Shown: positions 1-7,900 of the stretch, one piece after another
Layout of the letters: each line of letters opens with the position of its first letter
Position numbering within the stretch: the stretch's first letter is position 1
From: a virus
Length of the DNA stretch: 47,747 nt
Direction: 5' to 3' (one strand)
IMG/VR virus record: IMGVR_UViG_3300010373_000062
Coordinates: 1 to 47,747 of that record
Made by a program: the position numbers and the translations under genes
The notes under the pieces: generated by a model
Told to the model about the DNA's origin: nothing
The model's database searches: none
The model's input: the letters and a program-made list of their open reading frames with translations, nothing else

Positions 1-703
1 CATCCCAATCCAGCCCAGGCGGTGAAATTCCCCTGGCGTCGAGCCAAGTGCGGGACACGATGACGTTGATCGCGACGCAATAGGCCCGCAGGAACGCCTC
101 ATCCATCGGCACGTCGATGCCCCAGGTCCGAACCCAGAATGTGTTTCCGCGGTACTTGCCGGTCATGCCCTGGTGGTAGCCGTAACCTCCGGGCAGCCAA
201 ATGCCGGTCAGCGGCCCCGGTGGCGCCGGCCATTCATTCGCAGTCTCGATCGCGCGAGGTAGCGCAAAGGACAACTGCACCCCGCAGAAGGTCGCAATGG
301 CCTTTTTCAAGTTCGGGATGTCGCCGAGCTGCACAGTCGCCCACAGCGGAACATCCTCGATTTGGATGCCGTCCGGTTTCAGGCCGCTACGGCAATAGTC
401 GGCCATCGCCGTATTGACATCCGTGCCGTCGCTGCCGCCCCAGCGCGCGAGCAGACGAAGCGCCTGATCCTTGGTGGGCTTCCAGGCAGAGTGCATCGAG
501 TTCGCCATGCGCATTTGCAAGTTGCGCAGGAACGCGGCCTCGACGCAGTTCGGATTCTGATCGTTGCCCAGCGGGTCGCCGTCCGCTGGGCAGCGCGCGT
601 GCCAATCCACCGCGTCAGCAACCGGGACCGCCCCCAGACGCATGCGCGCGTCCAGGGGGGCCACTGCCTCCGGTGTTGGCGAGTGGATCAGGCCGAGGCG
701 CAT
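1..703 (-). CDS. papain-like cysteine peptidase-like protein (C-terminus cut by window edge)
   Basis: An open frame of 234 codons runs leftward off the window with no stop. Its ATG shares one base with the stop of the lipoprotein gene upstream (TGATG). I see Cys53 in NPNCVEAAF, His177 in GYGYHQGMTG and, about 15 residues later, a TWG motif at 193-195 (VRTWGIDVPM). This Cys, then His, then (N/x)WG order recalls papain-fold peptidases, so I infer a peptidase or peptidase-like fold. It follows the endolysin and holin-like genes and could act on the envelope or be a late virion protein. No signal peptide is visible. The family is not firmly identified. The reading frame is secure, because the plus-strand alternatives lack protein-like character. 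Confidence 0.7.
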   Translation of the reverse strand, partial: MRLGLIHSPTPEAVAPLDARMRLGAVPVADAVDWHARCPADGDPLGNDQNPNCVEAAFLRNLQMRMANSMHSAWKPTKDQALRLLARWGGSDGTDVNTAMADYCRSGLKPDGIQIEDVPLWATVQLGDIPNLKKAIATFCGVQLSFALPRAIETANEWPAPPGPLTGIWLPGGYGYHQGMTGKYRGNTFWVRTWGIDVPMDEAFLRAYCVAINVIVSRTWLDARGISPPGLDWD

Positions 704-1053
704 CAGGGCGTCACGGCCACGCGCAGCAGCGCCATGGCGGCTTCCAGCTCGGCGGCGCGGGCCGGGTTCACGATCCGCTCGGCCGTCAGTGCCGCCTGCA
801 CCGCATCGAGCAGCGTCGGAACGTCGATGGCGCCGGCCTGGAACGCCGCGTTGGCCGCGTCCACGCCCGCGACGATCTCGGGCTTCAGGTCGCCGCTCGT
901 GCCGGCGACATCGACCAGCGCGGTCAGTGCCGCGGCCTCGGCCTTGATCTTGGCCGGCGACTGCACAGGAAGGGTGGTGCCGGTGCAGCCGGCGAGCGCC
1001 AGCACGGCAATCAGGGCGACGGCGCACGCACAGATGGGGCTCAGGTAGCGCAT
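703..1053 (-). CDS. small lipoprotein of the lysis region
   Basis: A 116-residue protein with a lipoprotein signal: a hydrophobic N-terminus ending in the lipobox LALAGC (Cys23). The mature part is alanine-rich and probably helical. The lipobox predicts a lipid-anchored protein of the inner leaflet of the outer membrane or of the inner membrane. It lies behind a holin-like gene and a muramidase, so an outer-membrane spanin role is possible. However, it is not embedded in an Rz-type partner, and another lipoprotein at 2542-2718 fits o-spanin geometry better. Its stop overlaps the start of the next gene by one base, which suggests translational coupling. Function is unknown beyond lipid anchoring. 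Confidence 0.75.
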   Translation of the reverse strand: MRYLSPICACAVALIAVLALAGCTGTTLPVQSPAKIKAEAAALTALVDVAGTSGDLKPEIVAGVDAANAAFQAGAIDVPTLLDAVQAALTAERIVNPARAAELEAAMALLRVAVTP

Positions 1054-1080
1054 GGGTTCGATTCTCCGGTGTGTGAGGGG

Positions 1081-1512
1081 TCAGACGGCGGGTGGAGCGG
1101 GAGGCGCAGCGGGAGATTCGGCCTGCTGGCCTGGAACCACCGTCCCGACCCGAACTCCCGCGTTCGGAAACCACATGCTGGGGATGGTGGCCTGCGGCAC
1201 AATGGCAGGCTGCGCCGCCATCGCCTGCATCGTCGCGATAGCATCCGCGATCAGCAGCGGCGCTGCGGCGGCGATCTTCTTGGTGAGGATGGCTTGCAGC
1301 GCATCGGTCGCCAGCTTGCCGGCCGCGCTCGGCGCCGCGCTGTTGTCCGGCAGCGCGACATGCACCGCCGCGCCGACCAGCAGGCCGAGCGTGACGGTCA
1401 GGGTGGTGTCATGCGTCGCGTAGTGGGCAATCAGGCCGACTGCGGTTGCGGCGAAGCCGGCCAGGCCCGTGATCGTGCTCGGCTGCTTGAGCCAAGCGCG
1501 CAGCTTGTCCAT
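1081..1512 (-). CDS. holin-like membrane protein
   Basis: A 143-residue protein. After a short basic N-terminus come two hydrophobic stretches, at about residues 14-29 and 36-55. A long alanine-rich segment and a proline/alanine-rich tail (residues 126-143) follow. The ATG at 1512 has a good ribosome binding site (AAGGA). Its position between the muramidase and the lipoprotein, and its size and topology, suit a holin or holin accessory, but the long C-terminal half is atypical. No family name can be assigned from sequence alone. Confidence 0.6.
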   Translation of the reverse strand: MDKLRAWLKQPSTITGLAGFAATAVGLIAHYATHDTTLTVTLGLLVGAAVHVALPDNSAAPSAAGKLATDALQAILTKKIAAAAPLLIADAIATMQAMAAQPAIVPQATIPSMWFPNAGVRVGTVVPGQQAESPAAPPAPPAV

Positions 1513-1872
1513 TGGATCAGTCCTTGGTTTGTGGTAGGAAAGGTGCGCCGGTAGCAGCGGGTCAGGCGCCAGCTCAGCTATCGTGGCAGACGCCTGGCTA
1601 TGTCGATCTATGGTTGTGCCTAGAGCACAATAGGTGGATTGGTACGATGGCGGCGGCCGGTGGAAGCCCGGCCACTACCCAGCACGGTCGGCATGTGCTA
1701 CAAAGGGTGTGCTGCGGCGGCATTTGGCTAATGCTGAACCAGCGGGGATAAGCGAGTATCCAAGCCCCGGACGGGACTGATGATCCTGCCTGATCTGGCG
1801 CACGCCAGCGACGAAGGAGGAGGTCAACCGTGAAACAAACTCGCCGCCGGGGTAGCGTCCGGCCCGCAGCAC
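1513..1872. other. 360-bp gene-free stretch in the lysis cassette
   Basis: No frame on either strand looks coding here. It separates the muramidase (stop at 1873) from the holin-like gene (start at 1512). It contains a 17-bp inverted repeat at 1614-1630 (TTGTGC, five-base centre, GCACAA) and a second copy, at 1812-1826, of the 15-bp sequence that encodes the first codons of the muramidase (2472-2486). A regulatory leader for the holin-like gene is plausible. No clear promoter or terminator is seen. Confidence 0.5.
1614..1630. promoter_or_regulatory. palindromic operator-like site in the lysis intergenic region
   Basis: TTGTGC and GCACAA face each other across CTAGA. The perfect 6-bp arms with a 5-bp spacer suit a dimeric regulator or a short RNA hairpin in the leader of the holin-like gene. 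No matching site was noticed elsewhere. Confidence 0.3.
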
Positions 1873-2487
1873 TTAGCCCGCAGTCACCCACGCCAGCTCC
1901 GCCGCATTCAGATCATCCGCCGAGGGCGTGACGGACGAAGGCGCCATGTCGGCCGCCAGCGCTAGCGCCGCGCTCCATCGCAGCGCGGAGCGGGCCAACT
2001 CTCCCTTTCCGAACGTCGCGAACGTTGGCCGCGTCCGGTAATACCCGTCCTGCGCGGTCCGCAGCTTGCCGATCAGGGTTCCGGCCCCGCCCCGGCCGCA
2101 GCACGCGATGCCGACCAGGCCCAGCGTCTCCGGGCCGATCGAACCATCTGCCGTGGCGCCGACCGCCTGCTGTAGCAGGATCGCGCTCCGCCGCGGCGAG
2201 GCGGTCACGCCGAAATCGAACACCGCCAGATTGACCCCGGGCAACAGCCGATCGCCGCGCACCACGTTCCAGAACCACGCGCCATAGATCGCCGAGGCCT
2301 CATCGCGCGACAGGTGCAGCAGATCGTTTACGTCCGGCGCTTCGTCGCCATGATCTTCGCGCCAGGCGCGCAGGGTGGTGAGCGTAATCCCCATGTTGGT
2401 GGCCCCGCCGGGGTCGGCCGGATTCTGGACGAAGCCGCCCTCGCGCGCGAGCGTGAAGGCGAGACAGCGGTCGAAGGAGGAGGTCAT
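1873..2487 (-). CDS. endolysin, GH108 family N-acetylmuramidase
   Basis: A 204-residue lysin. The N-terminal domain carries the GH108 signature: REGGFVQNPADPGGATNMGIT at about residues 15-35, where the glutamate of the EGG motif is the expected catalytic acid. The C-terminal half (about residues 110-190, with GATADGSIGPETL) matches the peptidoglycan-binding domain usually paired with GH108. The enzyme would hydrolyse the MurNAc-GlcNAc bond of the cell wall at the end of the lytic cycle. No signal peptide or signal-anchor is present, so export needs the phage holin. A gene-free gap downstream separates it from the holin-like gene. Family assignment is confident; start is ATG. Confidence 0.92.
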   Translation of the reverse strand: MTSSFDRCLAFTLAREGGFVQNPADPGGATNMGITLTTLRAWREDHGDEAPDVNDLLHLSRDEASAIYGAWFWNVVRGDRLLPGVNLAVFDFGVTASPRRSAILLQQAVGATADGSIGPETLGLVGIACCGRGGAGTLIGKLRTAQDGYYRTRPTFATFGKGELARSALRWSAALALAADMAPSSVTPSADDLNAAELAWVTAG

Positions 2488-2541
2488 GGGCGGCTCCGCG
2501 CTATACGGGGATAAACTCGCTATAGATCAGCGTTGCCGGCA

Positions 2542-2718
2542 TTAGACCCGCGTCCGCGACCCGGTGTGATACGCGCTCCCGCCCGGCCGCGCCCCGAACG
2601 CCGGGGTCAACACCATCGGGTCTGCGGTCGGCGCCAGGACGTGCCGCACCATCGGCCGAGCCGGCCCGGCGCAGCCCGCCAGGGCCAGCGCCAGAATCAG
2701 AATGCCGAGCGCAGCCAT
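2542..2718 (-). CDS. Rz1-like small lipoprotein overlapping the upstream gene
   Basis: A 58-residue protein. It has a hydrophobic signal of 15 residues with lipobox LALAGC (Cys16), then a proline-containing mature part of about 42 residues that includes GPARPMV and TPAFGARPGG. Its ATG lies inside the last 22 bases of the membrane-protein gene at 2697-3110, in another frame. Small size, lipobox and overlap with an upstream lysis gene are the marks of outer-membrane spanin subunits (Rz1 type). The upstream partner, however, has its membrane segment at the C-terminus and not the N-terminus of a typical Rz. I chose this ATG because longer versions of the frame start with an arginine-rich, non-protein-like stretch. 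Confidence 0.65.
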   Translation of the reverse strand: MAALGILILALALAGCAGPARPMVRHVLAPTADPMVLTPAFGARPGGSAYHTGSRTRV

Positions 2719-3110
2719 GCCCACGCCTGACCGGCCAGCCATTGAACGTGCGTCGAAAGCAGTCCTCCCACCCCGGCCCCGAGCCCGGAGCCGATCAGCA
2801 GGGTCCGCAGCGGGCGGGAAATCAGGAAGTTGGCGACCCGGCCGGCGATGACGATATTCGCGATGGTCGGCCGCATCCGCTCCACGCAAGCCTTCACATC
2901 CCGCATTTCCTGAGTGAGCAGCCCGAGCGCCAGGCGATCCGTGTTCCGGTCATCGCCGAGCTGCTTCAGGTCGGCCTTGATTTCGCACACGTCGGCGCGG
3001 GTGTCCGTCATCTGCTGCGCGATTTGGCCCTGAGCCGCAGCCGAATCCCGCTGCGCCTCGGCCATGTCCCGCATCATGGCGACCAGCCCGGCTTCCTCGG
3101 CGGCGGTCAT
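2697..3110 (-). CDS. coiled-coil protein with C-terminal membrane segments (XhlA-like holin accessory)
   Basis: A 137-residue protein. Residues 1-80 are polar and heptad-like (MRDMAEAQRDSAAAQGQIA, then TRADVCEIKADLKQLG). Hydrophobic stretches follow at about 84-96 and 103-120. A cytoplasmic coiled coil followed by a C-terminal membrane anchor recalls XhlA-type holin accessory proteins. It heads the lysis cluster and overlaps the lipoprotein gene by 22 bp. It could also be a noncanonical inner-membrane spanin partner of that lipoprotein. Topology is clear; the family name is tentative. Confidence 0.65.
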   Translation of the reverse strand: MTAAEEAGLVAMMRDMAEAQRDSAAAQGQIAQQMTDTRADVCEIKADLKQLGDDRNTDRLALGLLTQEMRDVKACVERMRPTIANIVIAGRVANFLISRPLRTLLIGSGLGAGVGGLLSTHVQWLAGQAWAWLRSAF

Positions 3111-3229
3111 GTCATGGGGATTCCTTTTCGGACTTGCCGGGCCTCGCGTGGCGTGAGACGGTGCGCGGCCGGGTCAGCCTTGGCCGCCGCGCTTGCGACG
3201 GTCCCTGCGATCAGTCGGACGCGCGGGTC

Positions 3230-4354
3230 ATGAACAGGTCCACATCTCTCTACTTGGACGCGACACGCTTCATCGCGGCCCTGCTGGTGTTCGCGGACCA
3301 TGCCTGCGGCAGCCGGATATCGGGTGGGTTCGGCTGGCAACTCGCGGACTATGGGCCGGAAGCGGTGGCGGTGTTCTTCGTCCTGTCCGGCTTCGTGATC
3401 GCCCACGCAACCGCCTCGCGCGAATTGTCGCCGCAGTCCTATGCGGTGGCGCGCGGCGCCCGGATTTACTCGGTGGCGCTCCCGGCGCTGGTGTTCACCG
3501 CGATAGCCGACGCGATTGGCCGGTCCGTGAGCCCCGCCCTGTATTCCGGCCCCTGGCACGCCGCCCTCGATTGGCACTTCCTCGGGGCCGCTGCCTTCGT
3601 CAACGAATTATGGACGGTCAGCTTCAACCCGGGGTCGGACTGGTCCTATTGGTCGCTGGGCTACGAGGTCTGGTACTACGCGATCTTCGGGGCGCTGGCG
3701 TTCGCGCCGCGGCGCTTCGGGTTGCTGGCCGCCGCCGGGCTGCTGCTGTTGGTCGGGCCCAGCATCGCTGCGCTGTTCCCGCTTTGGCTGGTCGGCGTTG
3801 GCGCCTATCGGGTGTGCACGCGCCATCCGATGGGGCGAACGGCCGGCCTGCTGCTGTTCCTCGGCTCGCTCGCGGCATGGGGCGCCTACGAGGTCATGGC
3901 CTGGCGCCACGGGCGCTTCCTGCTACGCCAGCCCGAAATGCTGGTCTGGCTGAAACGGCCCGAGTTACCACAGTACTACGTCGTGGGGCTGGCCTTCGCG
4001 GGCAGCCTGATCGGGTTCCGCTCGGCATCCGAGTGGATCGAGCCTTTCGCTGCGCGCCATCGTTTCGCCGCCCTGCGCTGGGCCGCTGGCGCGACGCTCT
4101 CGATCTACCTGTTCCATGAACCGCTGCTTCGGCTACTCGCGACGTTGAATCCGTGGCCGCCCGGTTCCTGGCGCGGTCGGACGCTGGTGCTGGGCGGGAC
4201 GCTGATCGTGGTGTTCGCGCTGGCCGAGCTAACCGAGCGGCGCAAGGGCGCGTGGCGGCGCGGCATTCTGGCCTTGGTCGAGCGTGCCAAGGTCGGCGCA
4301 CATTCCCGTGCGGTAGCGAAATTGTCCTCCCCAGCGAGCGAAACGGGCGTTTAG
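3230..4354 (+). CDS. OafA-type membrane O-acyltransferase (acyltransferase 3 family), moron
   Basis: A 374-residue polytopic membrane protein with about ten hydrophobic segments. Arg13 and His24 form the R-X10-H motif of acyltransferase-3 enzymes (ATRFIAALLVFADH), and FFVLSGFVI follows at residues 49-57, another hallmark. Known relatives move acetyl or other acyl groups onto O-antigen, exopolysaccharide or peptidoglycan; the phage-borne ones alter O-antigen of lysogens. The gene runs against all neighbouring late genes and is followed 34 bp later by a PEP-CTERM gene, so the two look like a moron transcribed from the prophage. The ATG at 3230 is chosen because it puts the first helix at the N-terminus; an upstream ATG at 3134 would add 32 residues unlike the family. 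The SD is weak and no promoter is obvious. Acyl donor and target are unknown. Confidence 0.88.
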   Translation: MNRSTSLYLDATRFIAALLVFADHACGSRISGGFGWQLADYGPEAVAVFFVLSGFVIAHATASRELSPQSYAVARGARIYSVALPALVFTAIADAIGRSVSPALYSGPWHAALDWHFLGAAAFVNELWTVSFNPGSDWSYWSLGYEVWYYAIFGALAFAPRRFGLLAAAGLLLLVGPSIAALFPLWLVGVGAYRVCTRHPMGRTAGLLLFLGSLAAWGAYEVMAWRHGRFLLRQPEMLVWLKRPELPQYYVVGLAFAGSLIGFRSASEWIEPFAARHRFAALRWAAGATLSIYLFHEPLLRLLATLNPWPPGSWRGRTLVLGGTLIVVFALAELTERRKGAWRRGILALVERAKVGAHSRAVAKLSSPASETGV

Positions 4355-4388
4355 ATGCGTAGCCGGCTCTGAACCCGGAGAACCGTCC

Positions 4389-4931
4389 ATGCCCCGCCTG
4401 ATCCCGCTCGCCGCCGCCGTCGCCTTGTGGTTTGCGCCAGGGGGTGCGAGGGCGGATGTCGTCAGTTACACGGCAGCAGTGGTCTCAAGCTCGATGGGGC
4501 CGCAGGAATTTGCTTTCGCGTTGCCGGACGGTCCGTTGGCCGACGCCGCCGTGACGCTGGACGGAGATTTCGGCCCGTTTCACTACAACGGGACGGTGGA
4601 GCTCGGGACGGATCGCCCCTTCGCCTCTGGCGGAGACGGCGGGGGACAGGTCGGCGCAGTCGTCTATAACCTATACGAGACCATCGCCGAATCTGCTAGC
4701 CAGCTTATTGTCGATGTTCTTGGGAACTACTATTTCCCATCCGCTCCGTTACCGGAGTTCGACGGCTTCTTTTCCGGCAGCCTCACAGTCACATACTCTT
4801 ACAATCAGGTGGCCGCGGCGCTGGCTTCGTCCGACCCTTCCGCTCCGCTGCCCGAGCCTTCAACCGTACCGTTACTCGCGGCCGGCCTGCTCGGCATCAT
4901 CCTGATCCGGCACGCTAGGGCTGGATATTGA
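4389..4931 (+). CDS. PEP-CTERM secreted protein, exosortase substrate, moron
   Basis: A 180-residue protein with a clear signal peptide (residues 1-22, ending GGARA before DVVSY). The body is glycine-, serine- and tyrosine-rich. The C-terminal sorting signal comprises the motif PEPS near residue 155, a hydrophobic helix (TVPLLAAGLLGIILI) and a basic end (RHARAGY). This tripartite signal is recognised by exosortase (EpsH/XrtA) in bacteria that make exopolysaccharide or biofilm, where the protein is cleaved and anchored outside. A good ribosome site (CGGAGAA) precedes the ATG. The gene follows the acyltransferase by 34 bp, probably in one transcript. Its last 17 bp overlap the tail of the convergent spike gene. 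The phage part seen encodes no exosortase, so the host must supply it. The body matches no domain I can name. Confidence 0.85.
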   Translation: MPRLIPLAAAVALWFAPGGARADVVSYTAAVVSSSMGPQEFAFALPDGPLADAAVTLDGDFGPFHYNGTVELGTDRPFASGGDGGGQVGAVVYNLYETIAESASQLIVDVLGNYYFPSAPLPEFDGFFSGSLTVTYSYNQVAAALASSDPSAPLPEPSTVPLLAAGLLGIILIRHARAGY

Positions 4932-7900
4932 ACTGGAACGAGCCGCAGCCGTTCACGCTGCCATCGCTCACGGAATAGAGCGGCCCTGGCGTCGTCAGGA
5001 AGCTGTTCTTCGCCGCACGGGACGGGAAGTAGAGCGGGTTGCGCCGCCGCGCGTCCAGACGTAGGCACAGTTTCAGCGCATCGGCCGGCGCGCCAGGCAC
5101 CTTCGACCATTGCGCCAGCGCCGCGATATGAACGGTGGTGTAATAGGTCGGATCAGGTCCACCGGACCCGCTCGGCAGTCCCGACCAACTGTTCTGGCAA
5201 TAGGGCTGCTGATTGAGCGGGTTGGCGAACGATTTGACGCTTGGATTTGTCTGTTGTGGCGCCGTGCCGCCCTCCGGGATTGGCGCGTACGGTGTCGCGC
5301 CGAGCAAAAGGCCGAAGCCCGCCGCAACTGGCGCGTTGTTTGCCCCGTTGGCGAGTGCAAGCCAATTCGGATAGGTGTTCGCTTCGGTGCGGACCGTGTT
5401 GCTCGATCCCGCCGCGGCGGTGCTATCGGTCTCGACGTGATAGAGGTCGCTGTAACCCTCCGAGCCGCCATAGTCACTGTCGAACCATTTGTAGAAATTG
5501 ATCGGGACGCCATTAAGCCATGCGGCGAATCCTGGCGGCGCATCGTCCTGTGAGGCGGGGTGCGACGTGAACAAGACCTGGTGCCCGAGCATCCACGGCG
5601 CGAGGTCCGATCCCTGCGATCCGGCTGGTGGGTAATCCCATGTTCCGAGCCCATACCCCTTCGGATAGGTCGCGGCATACCAGGGCGTGAAATCGCCCAA
5701 CCACGCCGCGGTATCCGCAAAGCAATCCGTGATGAAGGGCCGCAGCGGGTGACCTGGCGGCATCACCTGATTGACCTGGGTCAGGTTCTTCAGGCAGAAC
5801 GCCGCGGCGCGCAGTTGAGTATCGGCCGAAGGCACGCTGGCGATGCCGGCATAGGTCTTCCCGTTCCCGAACGGGTTGACCTGATTGCGATACGCCGGAG
5901 CGGTGCTGGCGATCTGTGTGCACCACAGTTCCAGCATGTCTTCCCGGAATATCTCGCGCCCGGTTTTCAGGAACGCAGGGAACCCAGGATTGGGAATGTG
6001 AGAGCTGTTGGCGATGCCGACATAGTTATCCCAGCGCCACGCCCCGTCGGCGCGATTCACCTTGGGCCGATCGGCGATCCCCGTGCCGTTCACGGTATAG
6101 AACTTCACGGTGGACTTGGTGCTCCCGCTCGGCAGATTGGGATACGTGCCGCCGGCGCGGTCAGGCCCAAGATTGCTGATGATCGGATAGCCCGTCGTCT
6201 CATCGTGGAACGTGTGCGGCTGGTCAAACCACTGGCACGCGTGGATCAGCATCTCTTGATGCGAGTTCGGGTCATCGAACTTGTAGAAGCTGTGGAGCTG
6301 ATCGCCGACAAATCCGCCATAGCGATTGTCGATCGAGCCGTCGCCGAATTGCTGCAACACGTTCCACGGCGTGCCAATGCCCACCAGCGCCGCATTCGGA
6401 ATATAGTTGTGTGTCACCGATGGGTTGCGCGCGAACGGCACCGCATCATTCTGCGAGTAGTGTGGCGTAGCCCCCGACTTCTGGAACAGATAGGTGAAGT
6501 CATGGCCCACCCCGATGTTCGGGCGCGCCGTGCCGGCGACGGGATCATACCAAAAGGCGCGACAGTCTGATCCGACACCGAGTATCTTGCTGTTGGCGAA
6601 GGTCATCGCCGCCGGGATCATCGTGATGGTCCCGGTGCCCTGATCGGTAAACGGCACCGATATGGACTGCCAGTCGGTCACGCCGCCGTCGCTGATATTC
6701 GTCCCCGTTCCGGTCGGGGCGGTGCTGCCGCTCACGCCCCCGGCTCGGGTCATGTAAAGCACGCCGTTGGACTCGACATACGTGCGCCCGGCCGCGTAAT
6801 TCGTTCCCGTAAGCCAATGCGTCATCGCGCTTTGGTCGATCGCTGGCCCCAAGAAAATCCCGCCCGAGTTGAGATACCGTTCTGCCGCGAGATACACGGT
6901 ATGGTCCGGTGGATCGCTGGCGCCGAAGTGCGGCACCACCGGGAAATACACCTGCGGCGCCGGCGAAAGTCCGGCAGGAAGCGTTCCGGTGGACGTGAAC
7001 ATCACCCCGATTCCACCGGTGATCGCCGTGGGCGTCGGGTTGGGCGGCGAGCCTGTCCAGAACGCATCATTGGGCGCGCCAAGTGCGGTCGGAATGATAA
7101 TGCGCCCGTGCGTCACATCGAAATTGGCATTGGGGATCGTGGTATTCCCCACCCAGCGCGGATCGTTCGGACCGCCGGCTGCGCCGATCAGCGCATCCCC
7201 GTTGGCGCGGTCGCGGCACTCATAGATGCCGGCGTGGCGGTCCTGCTGGCCGGTGGTAAGATAGCCGGGCAGCGATCCGGGAATGGTGCCGCCGGCGAAC
7301 GGGCCGGCCGTGTTCGGCTCTAGGCCAACAAATTCGACCAGATACGGTCCCGTGCCAGGCCCCGTCGCGGAGAGTGCGGTAACGTGCAGGCGAGGCTTGA
7401 TATACTGGTGCACGGCCCCATCGCTGTGCCGGGTCGCATAGGCGATGACATCCCACTTCGTAACCTTCGGCGAGGCGCGCAGCGTGGTCCACATGCCGGC
7501 AGGGTTCGTGCCGATCGAGCCTGCCATGTAATCGCTGAACGTCGCCAGCACGTGGTTGACGTTGACCTCAAACCAATCGACCGCCGGATTCGTGCTGGTA
7601 AGCTGCGCCTCGAAATCGCCGCCGTAGATTTTCAGATAGATGTTGCTGTGCGCCGCGAGTTGCGCCGGGGTCGCGCCACCGGAATGACTCGGTGCACCTG
7701 ATGCGGTGCGAATGCTGAAAACGTGCTGGTCATAGGTGCTGCCGCTCGCCGCCGCGAATGTACCATCGGCGGTGAATGACAGAACCGCCAGCCGCAGGCT
7801 GCCATCCGAATAATAGACCTCGCCGTCCGTCTGACACGCCGATACCGGCACTCCGCCAGGCGTATAGACGACGGCACGAGTTCCGGCCGGCACGTCGCCC

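Noticed and set aside
673-1554. Long plus-strand open frame across the lysis genes
   Set aside because: Arg/Gly/His-rich translation is the shadow of the two minus-strand genes, which have signal, lipobox and membrane features and good starts.
1830-1930. Plus-strand GTG frame behind a perfect AGGAGGAGG-like site
   Set aside because: The site is a duplicate of the endolysin start on the other strand, and the 33-residue translation is basic and overlaps the muramidase 3' end.
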